In this document: piece by piece, positions 1 through 8,675 of the stretch
How the letters are laid out: every line of letters begins with the position of its first letter
Position numbering within the stretch: position 1 is the first letter of the stretch
Source of the DNA: Candidatus Thalassolituus haligoni
Lineage (GTDB): Bacteria; Pseudomonadota; Gammaproteobacteria; Pseudomonadales; Oceanobacteraceae
Length of the DNA: 64,000 nt
Assembly: GCF_041222825.1 (NCBI RefSeq)
Contig: NZ_CP139482.1
Span: 3,787,501 to 3,851,500, forward strand
Reading direction: 5' to 3'
Made by a program: the position numbers and the translations under genes
Notes under the pieces: generated by a model
Database searches by the model: none
What the model was told of the DNA's origin: nothing
The model's input: the letters and a program-made list of their open reading frames with translations, nothing else

Positions 1-395
1 GAGCCGTCTGGCTCACCCTTGATCAGCAGGCTACCGGTAAACTCGGTAATCGCACCGCCGTCGGAATTGGTAATAATAAAGCCATCGTGCTTCTCAGCCG
101 TGGCGTTGGTCATCGGGTAGAATATATGGGAGAAAAACTTCACCCCTTTACTGAGAGCCCAGTCTTTCATCGCTGCAGCGACCACATCGGCCGTAGCAGG
201 AGCAAGCGCCGCACCGGTTTGTACGGTTTTTTTCATCGCCTTGAAAGCATTTTTGGAAAGCACTTCTTCCATCGTCGCCATATTGAACACATCGGTCGCC
301 CAGATGCGGCTTAACGGCTTGGGCATTTCCACGGACATAGGCTGGCGATTGACAATGTCGCTGATCGCCATCAGGCGCGCCTGGTTTCCACTCAT
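1..395 (-). CDS. glnN: Glutamine synthetase type III, N-terminal part (runs off the left edge)
   Basis: About 131 N-terminal codons are present; the rest lies outside the window. The protein makes glutamine from glutamate and ammonia in the cytoplasm. The family call rests on features typical of the GSIII N-terminal domain: a start region reading [20 protein letters not shown], an [12 protein letters not shown] helix, the [11 protein letters not shown] stretch and LIKGEPDG at the window edge. GSI and GSII enzymes lack these. The ATG is preceded by CAGGAGAATAAG, a good ribosome binding site. It is separate from the two other glutamine-synthetase-fold genes in this window, which look like amine ligases. 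The family call is firm; completeness cannot be judged. Confidence 0.85.
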   Translation of the reverse strand, partial: MSGNQARLMAISDIVNRQPMSVEMPKPLSRIWATDVFNMATMEEVLSKNAFKAMKKTVQTGAALAPATADVVAAAMKDWALSKGVKFFSHIFYPMTNATAEKHDGFIITNSDGGAITEFTGSLLIKGEPDG

Positions 396-819
396 CTTAT
401 TCTCCTGGGTTCCATATTATCGTTAGTGCTTCGCTAGCACGTTGACAGTAAAAGAATCACCAGATAGTGGGCTTTTAGCAGGTCAAGGGGCGTAACGACT
501 CAGATCTGGCATATTCGAAAGAAAGTTAGCTTGAGCCTCGATGCAATAACTGCTCCAGATCAAAAAAACGCGCCACTGCGATAAAACAAGGCGCTATCTA
601 TGCATGGAGCGCCCGTTTATAGGGAGAAATGTGAACCAGAGCCGATAAAATGAGCCGTAATGGTGCAGAGGCTGAACGCTGCGGATGATGTCATCATTTC
701 GCAGCGTTCGCCGCCTTGCCCTGACATCCAGTAACACTCGCGCACAATGGCATGGATACAGGGGGTAGAGCGAAGCAGGAATCCCAGGCGCTCGCGCTGC
801 AGGATGTAATCGATGACCT
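396..819. other. Intergenic region with a decayed MITE-like fragment
   Basis: No convincing gene lies here. Positions 691-744 match the internal part of the MITE-like element seen in full at 20237-20495 and 46813-47072 (about 44 of 54 positions by eye, including CGCCTTGCCCTGA and AACACTCGCGCA). Terminal repeats are not recognisable, so this is an old remnant. The side near 395 should carry the glnN promoter. Confidence 0.5.
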
Positions 820-2067
820 CTACAGTATCCGCTGTTGGTATCCTGGCTGACCGATACGAATTTGCCGATACGCGCAGCGGCCATGGCCACGCATAAACAG
901 GGAATTGGCAATCAGCCAAACCTGTACAACGTTCTTTGCCGGGCCACCAATAATACGCTGGTAATCAGCGTGGATGTCGGCACTGTCCATCACCTCTTGC
1001 CCCAATTGCGCCACCCCGGAGCGCTGCACGACATGGGTTTCCACTCCATCCCAGCCTGGAATCGGACAACGAAAAACCTTGCCCACCGGAAGCTGCGAAC
1101 TCCACATATAAGTAATGTCCTGGCCGTCATCAAACGCCACAGCAATGGACAGATAATCGTGGTTTAGCAGCTGATCTTCCGGCAAGTCGGACGGCAGCTG
1201 ATCCACCACCCAGGACCAATCCAGTGTTAACCCCGCAACCAGTGGCTGGTGCGCTAACGGGTATTGCAAAATGCCAACGTTTTTATGGGTGTAACAGTCG
1301 ATATCCCCGGCAGCGGAGTCCTGGTAGATACTGCCATCTCCAAACTGAAAAAAGTTACTCCAGCCCACTGGCATTCGTTCCAGCAGCCGCAAGCGATTCA
1401 GCTCCGCCTTGAGAAAACCCTGTACATCCCCAGCCGCAGATAATTTAAGCAGGCCAGAGATTGCAGCTTCGTTCCAGACAATGGCAACGCCATCAACCTG
1501 CCCCTCCCCCGCCAGATAATGCTCCGGAGGAACCCATAAATCCCCCGCAGGCGACGCAAACTCCCCGACTGAACGGGCAATTTCCAGCGTGCCGGACTGA
1601 GTGGCCGTCATCGTGCCGGTGTTCTGCATCAGGTTATGAAAAGGCGTGGTGCCATCCACACCCCGCACGCGGGTACAAAACACAAACCCCGGCTCCAGCC
1701 ACCGCCCCGCATCTTTCGCAAACCACCACCGTCCGCCCAGAAAAAACGATACCTGTTGCCCCTCTTGCAACTGACCAAGCGCTAGCGTCCAGGGCAGGTT
1801 ATCCGGCCGCAAGGTAAAAGATTCAATACGATCGATAGGCGCGGCACTGAGGCGAGCCAGCGCCCGAAACTGCTCCCGCACGCTCGCCACCTCAAACGTG
1901 CGCTCTGGCTGGCCGGAACCCAACGCCATTGCAGCAGCGCATGGCCCCGCCAGTAACGGCGCTGCCACCATGGATGTCATCAAATGACGACGCCCGACAT
2001 TCACGTCTGAATCCGTCAGCGGATGACAACCACAGCTGTCCGCCGATGATTGCGGTTGATCTGACAT
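820..2067 (-). CDS. Tat-exported DUF3047-like protein
   Basis: About 415 residues. The N-terminus has a twin-arginine motif (GRRHLM) followed by a hydrophobic, Ala-rich stretch (MVAAPLLAGPCAAA), so export in folded form to the periplasm is likely. The C-terminal half resembles DUF3047 proteins: a WSWVVDQLP strand, a segment around YMWSSQLPVG, a VVQRSG strand, and a HADYQRIIG helix followed by a VQVWLIANS strand. That family has a lectin/lyase-like fold but no settled function. I chose the second ATG because GGGGG lies upstream of it, whereas the first ATG (2085) has no ribosome site. It lies 106 bp downstream of the response regulator and may be its operon partner or target. The family assignment is moderate and the role unknown. 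Confidence 0.6.
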   Translation of the reverse strand: MSDQPQSSADSCGCHPLTDSDVNVGRRHLMTSMVAAPLLAGPCAAAMALGSGQPERTFEVASVREQFRALARLSAAPIDRIESFTLRPDNLPWTLALGQLQEGQQVSFFLGGRWWFAKDAGRWLEPGFVFCTRVRGVDGTTPFHNLMQNTGTMTATQSGTLEIARSVGEFASPAGDLWVPPEHYLAGEGQVDGVAIVWNEAAISGLLKLSAAGDVQGFLKAELNRLRLLERMPVGWSNFFQFGDGSIYQDSAAGDIDCYTHKNVGILQYPLAHQPLVAGLTLDWSWVVDQLPSDLPEDQLLNHDYLSIAVAFDDGQDITYMWSSQLPVGKVFRCPIPGWDGVETHVVQRSGVAQLGQEVMDSADIHADYQRIIGGPAKNVVQVWLIANSLFMRGHGRCAYRQIRIGQPGYQQRIL

Positions 2068-2173
2068 AAAAACCCCCGTTTGCATTTATTGTTATGGTCA
2101 CAGCGAGCCTAACGGGGAAGGCCAACGCCAATGTCAGATTGCGGTCAGAAATAACCGCTGGAGAACAGAGTAA

Positions 2174-2926
2174 TCAAGGGTCGGCCAAATCGGGCTGATA
2201 GCAATAACCGACACCGCGAACCGTCTGGATCAGTTTGCGATGTTTGGCGGTATCCTCCAGCCTGGCACGCAGGCCTACCATGTACTGATCGAGTGCGCGA
2301 GAGTTCGGTAAATGCTCTCGTCCCCAGCCACGATCATAGAGTTCATCACGGCTGACGACCTCACCCCGACGCTGATAAAGCAGTTCGAGCAAACGGAATT
2401 CCCTCAGGTGCAGCGTCATCTGTCGACCATCGGCAAAGCCGAGACTCAAGGCCTGACAATTGATATAGCGGTCACCGATAAAAAAGCCACTGACTGAGCG
2501 CTCTGGCGACCGCATCCATGACAATCGACGCGTCATACCAGCAAGACGGGCAAGCAGCTCATCGATCACAAAGGGTTTGCTGAGATAATCATCTGCACCG
2601 GCGCGTAATCCACTCACCCGGTCAGCCACCTGACCCCTGGCCGAAAGCATCAGCACCGGAAGCAGCGGGTGATGTTGGCGTAAGCGGCGGCACAATTCAT
2701 CGCCGGAGACACCGGGCAAATGACGATCCAGAATACACAAATCCGGCACCAAGGCGCTGAGATTCCCGGCCACTGCTCCCCCCGCAAGCAGCTGTTCCGC
2801 CTCTTCTACCGAAGCACAAGCATGACAGCTATAACCCGCCGCCGTCAGCAACTCGACCAGCCCGAGACGCAGATGCCGATCATCTTCCACCAGCAACAAG
2901 CTATACACGCAACACACCCGACTCAA
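2174..2926 (-). CDS. OmpR/PhoB-family response regulator
   Basis: This is a DNA-binding transcriptional regulator of a two-component system. The receiver domain (about residues 8-125) has the acidic pocket EDD at 14-16, the phospho-acceptor Asp67 in CILDRHLPG and the switch Lys in YLSKPF. The C-terminal winged helix (about 150-245) ends with the typical IQTVRGVGYCY. The coding region overlaps the end of the upstream kinase gene by about 26 bases. The frame has no early ATG: TTG at 2926, GTG at 2917 and GTG at 2908 are all possible, so the exact start is uncertain. Its probable partner is the adjacent kinase, and the downstream Tat protein may be a target. Confidence 0.88.
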   Translation of the reverse strand: MSRVCCVYSLLLVEDDRHLRLGLVELLTAAGYSCHACASVEEAEQLLAGGAVAGNLSALVPDLCILDRHLPGVSGDELCRRLRQHHPLLPVLMLSARGQVADRVSGLRAGADDYLSKPFVIDELLARLAGMTRRLSWMRSPERSVSGFFIGDRYINCQALSLGFADGRQMTLHLREFRLLELLYQRRGEVVSRDELYDRGWGREHLPNSRALDQYMVGLRARLEDTAKHRKLIQTVRGVGYCYQPDLADP

Positions 2927-4376
2927 AAACCGGCACCGCGTCAGATAACGGCATCTGTAGCACCGCCCGATAGCCCTCCGCGGTCAATTGGCTCCGCCAG
3001 CACCAGCCTTGCTCTCGCACCAGACGGCGGCAAGATCCCAGGCCCGTGCCCGCCCACTCATGCCACCGCCACCAGCCAGAACGTCGCCGAGTGCCCGCCG
3101 GATACCTGCAACACAACTCAATCACCAGAGTAGCCGCTGCCGTCCCACTGCCCTCTTCCCTGCAGGCCAGAGTCACCCGGCTACCCGGTGCATGGCGTGC
3201 ACAGTTATCGAGCAAGTTATGCAGAATACGATTCAATGCTTCAGGGGAATAAGACAACAACGTTGTGCCACCCAGATCGAGCGTCAACTGACACTGTGAC
3301 TGCTCTAGCCGGGCAGCCGTAGCACGCGCCAGACGGCGAATCTGATCCTGGGGACAATGCGCGAGTCGCGAAACCTGACTGTTGCTCCACCGCCGGGGTT
3401 GCAGCGGAAACAGCAAAGCAGCCAGCTCAGACACCAGCGACTGCAACCGCTGCCCTTCTTCCTCCAACACCGGACAATAACGTCTTGCAGCGTCGGGCTG
3501 ACGGGACATCAGACCGCTGTACAACAGCACATTTGCCAATGGCAAACGCAGATCATGGATCAACTCCCGCAGTTGCTCGCGGAGCTCGACAGCAAGCACA
3601 CGGCGTGTCCGGGCTGCCGTTAACCAGCGCCAACCCCACAACACCATGCCCGCAAGTGTACTGATCACCAACCCCAGAAACAGCAGATCGTCTTTACCCC
3701 AGAGCAGAGTCCAGGATTGTGATGCCTGTTGTCGCCCCAGCCTCTCATCATCTTGGCTACCAGCTATTCCACCGTGCAGCAGACTGGCAAACAGCTGACG
3801 ATCAGGCATCGCTGCCATAGAAGAAGTAGCAGAAACAACAGCGGAAGAAACAGCAGCAGGAACCGCAGCCGCCACACACAAGGTCTCTGCCAGCGCCGTA
3901 ACATGCGGTTGCCAACAATACAGCCTGGCTTGGCCAGTACTGAGATACACAGCTAATGACACCACACCCGTGTCGCCAGACTCCAGACGACGCCGCAACT
4001 CCGTCATGCCGGGCAAAGCTTCCGTCAACAGTGTCGACTCAGGAAACGTCGACATCCCGGAGAGATCCGGATACACCCGATGACCCGCCTGCCACCGCAC
4101 GACCAACTCAATATCGATGGATTCATACGCCAACGCCCGTAACTTGTAAGCCGCTTCTGTCTCTCCCAAGCCCAGTAGTGGCGAAACCAACGCCTGAATG
4201 CGTTGCTGTTGCTCCAAATCAGAACGGGCAACCGTCGGAGACTCAAGCGCCGCCCAACCAATCAGCAGCCACGGCCAGCAACCCAACCATAAACAGAACA
4301 ACAACCAGCGGCGCCAAGCAAGCATCAGCGCAACATCCGCCATTGACGACGGTAAAAGAAACAGCGGAGCAGACAT
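2901..4376 (-). CDS. Membrane sensor histidine kinase
   Basis: 491 residues. Two membrane segments (about 23-45 and 231-253) enclose a periplasmic sensor region of some 185 residues. The dimerisation/phospho-acceptor box is at ELIHDLRLPLANV with His274. The ATP-binding domain has a clear N-box (ILHNLLDNCARHAPG) but a poor G1 box: the usual DxGxG is not evident after the LCCRYPAGTRRRSG stretch, while a G2-like GTGLGSCRRL is present. Catalytic efficiency may therefore be unusual. It overlaps the response regulator gene that follows, so the two form one transcription unit. The signal sensed is unknown. The kinase call is secure. Confidence 0.85.
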   Translation of the reverse strand: MSAPLFLLPSSMADVALMLAWRRWLLFCLWLGCWPWLLIGWAALESPTVARSDLEQQQRIQALVSPLLGLGETEAAYKLRALAYESIDIELVVRWQAGHRVYPDLSGMSTFPESTLLTEALPGMTELRRRLESGDTGVVSLAVYLSTGQARLYCWQPHVTALAETLCVAAAVPAAVSSAVVSATSSMAAMPDRQLFASLLHGGIAGSQDDERLGRQQASQSWTLLWGKDDLLFLGLVISTLAGMVLWGWRWLTAARTRRVLAVELREQLRELIHDLRLPLANVLLYSGLMSRQPDAARRYCPVLEEEGQRLQSLVSELAALLFPLQPRRWSNSQVSRLAHCPQDQIRRLARATAARLEQSQCQLTLDLGGTTLLSYSPEALNRILHNLLDNCARHAPGSRVTLACREEGSGTAAATLVIELCCRYPAGTRRRSGWWRWHEWAGTGLGSCRRLVREQGWCWRSQLTAEGYRAVLQMPLSDAVPVFESGVLRV

Positions 4377-4486
4377 AAGGTCACCAACTCAGAGTATCCA
4401 TGTCAGATTACTCATCTGCCACATGCATACCATGGTGCCTTCGGGTTGAAAGTACCCGACTCAGGAAGGAGGAATAGCGCTATAAC

Positions 4487-4510
4487 AAAAAAAGCCCGGC
4501 GATACCGGGC
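4487..4510 (-). terminator. Rho-independent terminator of the ohrR-gpx unit
   Basis: Read on the minus strand, GCCCGG, a 5-nt loop and CCGGGC are followed by seven T residues. It lies 10 bases after the stop of the glutathione peroxidase gene. Confidence 0.85.
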
Positions 4511-4519
4511 TCCAGACGA

Positions 4520-5068
4520 TCAGGCTGTCAGTGCGGCGTCGACAGCGGCTTTCAGAATCGGCGAATTCACCGTCATGTCGGGCGCAAAACGACCGATCAC
4601 TTCACCGTCTTTGCTGATCAGGAATTTTTCAAAATTCCACATCACATCGGTTTCATCGTCAGACAACAGATTCATACCCGCCAGCTTGTCCTTGAAGCCG
4701 CTACCCTCTTCGGTAGTACGCTGTGGCTGAGCGGCAATCAACTGCTGATACAGCGGATGACGACCCTCACCGTTCACCTCAACCTTGCTGAACATCGGGA
4801 ACGACACACCATACGTCAGCGAACAGAATTCCTTCACCTCCGCTTCCGTACCCGGCTCCTGACCAAGAAACTGATTACATGGAAAACCAAGAATTTCCAG
4901 ACCGCTGGCCTGCGCTTCCTTGTACAGCGCTTCCAACTGTTCGTACTGTGGCGTCAGACCACACTTGGACGCCACATTCACAACCAGCAAAGCTTTACCG
5001 GCGTAGTCGGCCAGGGATTTTGCTTCGCCATCAATGGTGTTCACCGTGGTTTCGTAAATCGTACTCAT
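4520..5068 (-). CDS. Glutathione/thioredoxin peroxidase (BtuE/GPx family)
   Basis: A 182-residue cytoplasmic peroxidase that reduces hydrogen peroxide and organic hydroperoxides. Peroxidatic Cys36 lies in VNVASKCGLTPQY, where animal enzymes have selenocysteine; GFPCNQFLGQ carries Cys64 and the conserved Gln region, and WNFEKFLI the conserved Trp and Asn. All are GPx hallmarks. The length is slightly above the usual 160 or so because of a short C-terminal extension. It lies 46 bp downstream of an OhrR-type regulator and ends at a strong terminator, so the pair is probably a peroxide-inducible operon. Confidence in the family is high; the reductant (thioredoxin or glutathione) cannot be read. 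Confidence 0.92.
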   Translation of the reverse strand: MSTIYETTVNTIDGEAKSLADYAGKALLVVNVASKCGLTPQYEQLEALYKEAQASGLEILGFPCNQFLGQEPGTEAEVKEFCSLTYGVSFPMFSKVEVNGEGRHPLYQQLIAAQPQRTTEEGSGFKDKLAGMNLLSDDETDVMWNFEKFLISKDGEVIGRFAPDMTVNSPILKAAVDAALTA

Positions 5069-5114
5069 AATATATCTCCAAAGGAGTGCGGGTGGGTGTG
5101 CAGCACGTTACGTG

Positions 5115-5582
5115 CTAATCCATCAGTTCAATCAGTGAATTCAAATCCGCTCGCAGCCGCGCAAGCCACTCGTTATCGGCTGCCAGACGGCATGCCATTG
5201 CAGCAGGAATACCAGCAGCGGACGCCTTTAACGCCGCACCGCCACTTGTGACCGATACCAGCACCCGGCGTTCATCCTCCAGACAACGCCGACGGCAAAC
5301 CAGCCCGGTCTGCTCCATACGCTTCAGCATCGGCGTCAACGTGCCGGAATCCAGGTGCAAACGCTTGCCCAGCGCGCCGACCGTCCATTCCGCTTGCTCC
5401 CACAGCAACAACATCACCAGATACTGCGGGTACGTCAGCCCCAACGGCTTCAGCAACGGGCCATAGGCCTTCACAATCAGATTGGATGCAGCATACAGCG
5501 GAAAGCACAACTGCTCATCCAGCCGGAGTCCACGGTCATCAACAGTGCTTGCCGCAAGATCAGGCGCAGCGGAATCGGTCAT
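5115..5582 (-). CDS. ohrR: MarR-family organic-peroxide sensor (OhrR-like)
   Basis: A winged-helix repressor that loses DNA binding when its reactive cysteine is oxidised by organic hydroperoxides. The hallmark LDEQLCFPLYAASNL places the reactive Cys at residue 26 of this start. LTYPQYLVMLLLWE and LHLDSGTLTPMLKRME are the dimer and recognition helices of the OhrR branch. Two in-frame ATGs exist; the second (5582) has GGAG six bases upstream, while the first (5594) has no Shine-Dalgarno, so I used the second. A near-perfect palindromic operator lies just upstream (5617-5642). Its likely target is itself and the downstream glutathione peroxidase. Confidence 0.88.
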   Translation of the reverse strand: MTDSAAPDLAASTVDDRGLRLDEQLCFPLYAASNLIVKAYGPLLKPLGLTYPQYLVMLLLWEQAEWTVGALGKRLHLDSGTLTPMLKRMEQTGLVCRRRCLEDERRVLVSVTSGGAALKASAAGIPAAMACRLAADNEWLARLRADLNSLIELMD

Positions 5583-5616
5583 ACAGAACTCCATTTAATG
5601 AAAGGAGTATTGCTAA

Positions 5617-5642
5617 AAATTAAATTGTGAGCAATATAATTT
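5617..5642. promoter_or_regulatory. OhrR operator (26-bp palindrome)
   Basis: Half-sites AAATTAAATTG and CAATATAATTT are separated by TGAG. The second reads AAATTATATTG on the other strand, so 10 of 11 positions are symmetrical. AT-rich half-sites ending in TTG/CAA are what known OhrR operators look like. The palindrome lies 35 bases upstream of the chosen ohrR start, where it would cover the promoter, which fits autoregulation. Confidence 0.75.
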
Positions 5643-5658
5643 ATTAAACAGGCTCACT

Positions 5659-5814
5659 TTGCGCTGTCGTAAAGAATCCGATCTGGATTTCGCCAAACAA
5701 CAATACTGCCCAAAAGTCAGCAAAGAGAGAGGCGGCTACTACACCCATGTTCACGCCGCCTATACCAGTGCCGCACTCGATGCCATAGAACCCATGATGC
5801 CGTCGTTAAAGTAA
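5659..5814 (+). pseudogene. Possible 51-codon gene remnant
   Basis: An open frame from TTG codes for 51 residues with protein-like composition (for example KESDLDFAKQQYCPKVSKER, and HVHAAYTSAALDAIEPMM near the end). It has no ribosome binding site and begins inside an operator/promoter area, so it looks like the tail of a gene truncated by rearrangement. I do not recognise the family. It could also be chance. Confidence 0.25.
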
Positions 5815-5880
5815 GAAACCAACCCTGAATAAAAAGGGATTAAGACGTTTTGCCGCTTTCCATTTTTCGTAGCGTTTCGG

Positions 5881-6075
5881 GTAGGGACCGGCTCCGTCCG
5901 TGTCCGCCCGGCTCCGTTAAGGACAGCCACGGAGGGCGTTAAGGACAGCCATGGAGGGCGTTAAGGACAGCCACGGAGGGCGTTAAGGACAGCCATGGAG
6001 GGCGTTAAGGACAGCCACGGAGGGCGTTAGGACAGCCACGGAGGGCGTTAGGACAGCCACGGAGGGCGTCCCTAC
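5881..6075. repeat. Tandem repeat cluster, copy A of the GTAGGGAC...GTCCCTAC family
   Basis: The cluster begins GTAGGGACCGGCTCCGTCCG and ends GCGTCCCTAC, so its ends are inverted repeats. Inside are seven tandem copies of a unit containing GGACAGCCACGGAGGGCGTT. The first five have a 22-base period with CAC and CAT alternating in the middle, and the last two are one base shorter. The same family recurs at 16057-16197 and 16220-16352, on the other side of the polyamine locus. It is not a CRISPR array because there are no spacers. Confidence 0.9.
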
Positions 6076-6098
6076 GTCATCGTCGTTGCGGCCGTTTA

Positions 6099-6836
6099 TT
6101 ACTGTTTTTGCTGCAACACGGCCACCAGCCAGCCTGCAATCACCGGGGAGTCCAGGCAGGCACCGGGTTGTCGTACGCTGGCTAGTCCTTGTTGGGCGTC
6201 TTGCAACGGAATGCCCTCGCCGCCGCGTTCGTCGAGCAGGGCATCTTCAAAGTCGAGGGTAAATTCCGGGTGGGGTTGCAGGCTGACAATGCGGTTGTCG
6301 CAGTAGCTCAGCGCGGCGTAGCGGCAGAAGTCGGAGTGGGCCAGTACGGTCGCACCTTCTGGCAGTATGCTCACCTGATCCTGATGCACGGCGTTGATGT
6401 TGAGTGTTGGCGGCGCTTGTCCGGTGGCTTGTTCGAGCTGTTGGGCAAAGCCGTTGTCGAGCTGGTAGGTGTTGATTCCCAAACCCCAGCCGCCGCTGTA
6501 TTTTTCGACCTTGCCACCCAGCGCTTCGGCAATCAGTTGGTGGCCAAAGCAGATGCCGACTAACGGTCGTTTCGATGTGGCTATCTGGCGCACCAGTTCC
6601 TTGAGTTGCGTAATCCAGTCCAGCTGTTCGTAGACGCTGTGTTTCGAGCCGGTGATCACCCAGCCGTCGCAGTCGTTGGCGCTGGCGGGGAATTCGCCAA
6701 GGCTGACGTTGTAGATGACGTAGTCGAAGCCGGGGTTGTGGGGTTGGAACAGGCGGATAAACATATCGGCGTAGGAGCCGTATTGGTCGATCAAGGTATC
6801 CGGGGTGATCCCGGTGACCAGAATACCGATTTTCAT
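6099..6836 (-). CDS. Class I glutamine amidotransferase (GATase1), polyamine locus
   Basis: 245 residues. The catalytic triad is visible: Cys96 in GICFGHQ, His189 and Glu191 in SLQPHPEF. Such GATase domains hydrolyse gamma-glutamyl amides. As the last gene of a putrescine transporter operon that also includes a gamma-glutamylpolyamine synthetase-like gene, it plausibly removes glutamate from gamma-glutamyl intermediates, the job PuuD or SpuA does elsewhere. The sequence is of the short GMP-synthase-like GATase type and not the PuuD type, so the role is inferred from context. A 10-bp hairpin lies between it and potI and could lower its expression relative to the transporter. Confidence 0.75.
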   Translation of the reverse strand: MKIGILVTGITPDTLIDQYGSYADMFIRLFQPHNPGFDYVIYNVSLGEFPASANDCDGWVITGSKHSVYEQLDWITQLKELVRQIATSKRPLVGICFGHQLIAEALGGKVEKYSGGWGLGINTYQLDNGFAQQLEQATGQAPPTLNINAVHQDQVSILPEGATVLAHSDFCRYAALSYCDNRIVSLQPHPEFTLDFEDALLDERGGEGIPLQDAQQGLASVRQPGACLDSPVIAGWLVAVLQQKQ

Positions 6837-6866
6837 AAAGTGCTCGTTGTTAACGGTCGTAGGGTG

Positions 6867-6895
6867 CGCATAACACGCCAGTGGTGTGTTATGCG
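6867..6895 (-). other. Intercistronic hairpin between potI and the GATase gene
   Basis: CGCATAACAC and GTGTTATGCG form a perfect 10-bp stem with a 9-nt loop. No T-run follows, so it is more likely an mRNA-stabilising or attenuating hairpin than a full terminator. Confidence 0.55.
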
Positions 6896-6917
6896 GGTTG
6901 CCTGTTACAAGCAGGCG

Positions 6918-7724
6918 TTACGGCTGAGGCCGTTTTTTCATTTGCATCATCGCCACGACGACACCAATCGCCACGATCAGGATCATCAGCGTTGCCAGTG
7001 CGTTGACTTCCGGGGTCACGCCCAGGCGCACCTTGGAGAAGATCACCATGGGCAGGGTGCTGTCGCCTGGCCCGGAGACAAAGCTGGCGATCACCAGGTC
7101 GTCGAGCGACAGGGTAAACGACAGCAGCCAGCCCGACAGGATCGCCGGGGCAATCAATGGCAAGGTGACCAGAAAGAATAACGATGAGGGTTTGGCTCCC
7201 AGGTCCATCGCTGCTTCTTCGAGGGATTCGTCAAAATCCGCCATCCGCGCCTGCACAATCACGGCCACGTAGGCCATGCAGAAGGTGGTGTGGGCCAGGA
7301 TAATGGTCAGGGTGCCACGTCCGGCAGGCCAGCCAAACAGGTCTTCCATGGCCACAAACAGCAGTAACAACGACAGGCCGGTAATGACTTCCGGCATGAT
7401 CAACGGGGCAGAAATCCAGCCCGAGAGCATCATTTTGCCGCGAAACTTGCCCATTCGACTGAGTGCAAAACCTGCCATGGTGCCGAGCACCACCGCCAGC
7501 GAGGCGGAGATAAAGGCAATCTTGATGCTGAGCCAGGCGGCGCTGAGTATCTGTTCGTTCTGGAACAGTTCGCCATACCATTTCAGCGACCAGCCACCCC
7601 AAACGGTAACCAGTTTGGACTTGTTAAAACTGTAGATGATCAGTGAAATAATCGGCACGTAGAGAAACAGAAACCCCAGTGCCGAGGCAGAATATAAAAA
7701 CCAGGAACGACGTTGTGCGGCCAT
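6918..7724 (-). CDS. potI: Putrescine ABC transporter permease (PotI-like)
   Basis: An inner-membrane permease of 268 residues with about six membrane helices. The EAA loop reads EEAAMDLGAKPSSLFFLVTL, the contact site for the ATPase. The N-terminus (RRSWFLYSASALGFLFLYVP) and the SFTLSLDDLVIASFVSGPG segment are characteristic of PotI/PotC polyamine permeases; pairing with a PotF-like receptor favours PotI (putrescine). Its ATG touches the stop codon of potH (TAATG), so the two are translationally coupled. Loss would stop putrescine uptake through this system. Confidence 0.9.
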   Translation of the reverse strand: MAAQRRSWFLYSASALGFLFLYVPIISLIIYSFNKSKLVTVWGGWSLKWYGELFQNEQILSAAWLSIKIAFISASLAVVLGTMAGFALSRMGKFRGKMMLSGWISAPLIMPEVITGLSLLLLFVAMEDLFGWPAGRGTLTIILAHTTFCMAYVAVIVQARMADFDESLEEAAMDLGAKPSSLFFLVTLPLIAPAILSGWLLSFTLSLDDLVIASFVSGPGDSTLPMVIFSKVRLGVTPEVNALATLMILIVAIGVVVAMMQMKKRPQP

Positions 7725-8665
7725 TATTCGGCCTCCTTGCGGTTACGCAGCAGCATGATGGGTAATACCAGTACCACCAGCATCACGGTGGCCACTGCCG
7801 ATGCCATCGGCCAGTCGCGATTGAGCGAGAATTCATCCCACAGTACCCGGCCAATCATCAGGGTATCGGAGCCACCCAGTAACGCCGGTATCACGTATTC
7901 CCCCACCGCCGGAATAAACACCAGGGTGCAGCCTGCCAGAATACCGGGCATGGCCAGCGGTACGGTCACCAGGAAGAAACTCTGCATTGGCCGACAGCCC
8001 AGGTCTTCTGCGGCTTCCAGTAGCGAGATGTCCATTTTCTCTAACGTGGTGTAGAGCGGCAGAATCATAAACGGCAGGTAGGTGTAGACGATGCCGATAT
8101 AGACCGCGAAGTCGGTTTGTAACATCTGGATTGGTTCGCTGACGATGCCCAGGTTGATCAGTATGTCGTTGACCAGGCCGTTCTTTTTCAGCAGCCCGAC
8201 CCAGGCGTATACCCGCAACAGGAACGAGGTCCAGAAAGGCAAGACCACCAGCGCCAGCAAGAGGGTGCGGGTACGGGATTCGCTGCGGGCAATCAGGTAG
8301 GCCATGGGGAAGCCGATGATCAGTGCCAGCAGAGTCGAGATACCGGCAATCCGGATCGAACTGAGGTAAGCCTCCAGGTAGAAGGAGTCTTCCCACAGAA
8401 ACAGGTAATTACCGAGATTCAGCTTGATGTTGAAGTAGGCGTCTTCCAGCTCAACCAACGCGGTGTAGGGCGGTATGGCGATGGCGGTTTCCGATAGCGA
8501 GATCTTGAACACCACCAGAAACGGGATAAAAAAGAACACCGCCAGCCATACAAACGGGGCCGAGATCACCAGCTGGCGACCCCAGTTAATCCGTTTCAAT
8601 GGCAGTTTGTGAAACGCGCGTTGCAACAGCGCTTGTGCGGCTGTGTAGCCGTTGAATTGACTCAT
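7724..8665 (-). CDS. potH: Putrescine ABC transporter permease (PotH-like)
   Basis: 313 residues, the second membrane subunit of the polyamine importer. Hydrophobic helices begin with LVISAPFVWLAVFFFIPFLV; the EAA loop is EAAEDLGCRPMQSFFLVTVP. The long first periplasmic loop (about residues 60-95) is usual for PotH/PotB. It follows potG by 10 bp and overlaps potI, as in the Escherichia coli potFGHI order. The call is secure at the family level; substrate preference is inferred from neighbours. Confidence 0.9.
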   Translation of the reverse strand: MSQFNGYTAAQALLQRAFHKLPLKRINWGRQLVISAPFVWLAVFFFIPFLVVFKISLSETAIAIPPYTALVELEDAYFNIKLNLGNYLFLWEDSFYLEAYLSSIRIAGISTLLALIIGFPMAYLIARSESRTRTLLLALVVLPFWTSFLLRVYAWVGLLKKNGLVNDILINLGIVSEPIQMLQTDFAVYIGIVYTYLPFMILPLYTTLEKMDISLLEAAEDLGCRPMQSFFLVTVPLAMPGILAGCTLVFIPAVGEYVIPALLGGSDTLMIGRVLWDEFSLNRDWPMASAVATVMLVVLVLPIMLLRNRKEAE

Positions 8666-8675
8666 AAGGGTATCC

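Noticed and set aside
5881..6075. Possible CRISPR array
   Set aside because: The units are directly adjacent with a 21-22 base period and no unique spacers, and no cas genes are nearby.
6099..6836. PuuD (gamma-glutamyl-GABA hydrolase) by name
   Set aside because: It has the catalytic triad, but the sequence is of the GMP-synthase-like GATase type and not the PuuD type, so only the class is given.
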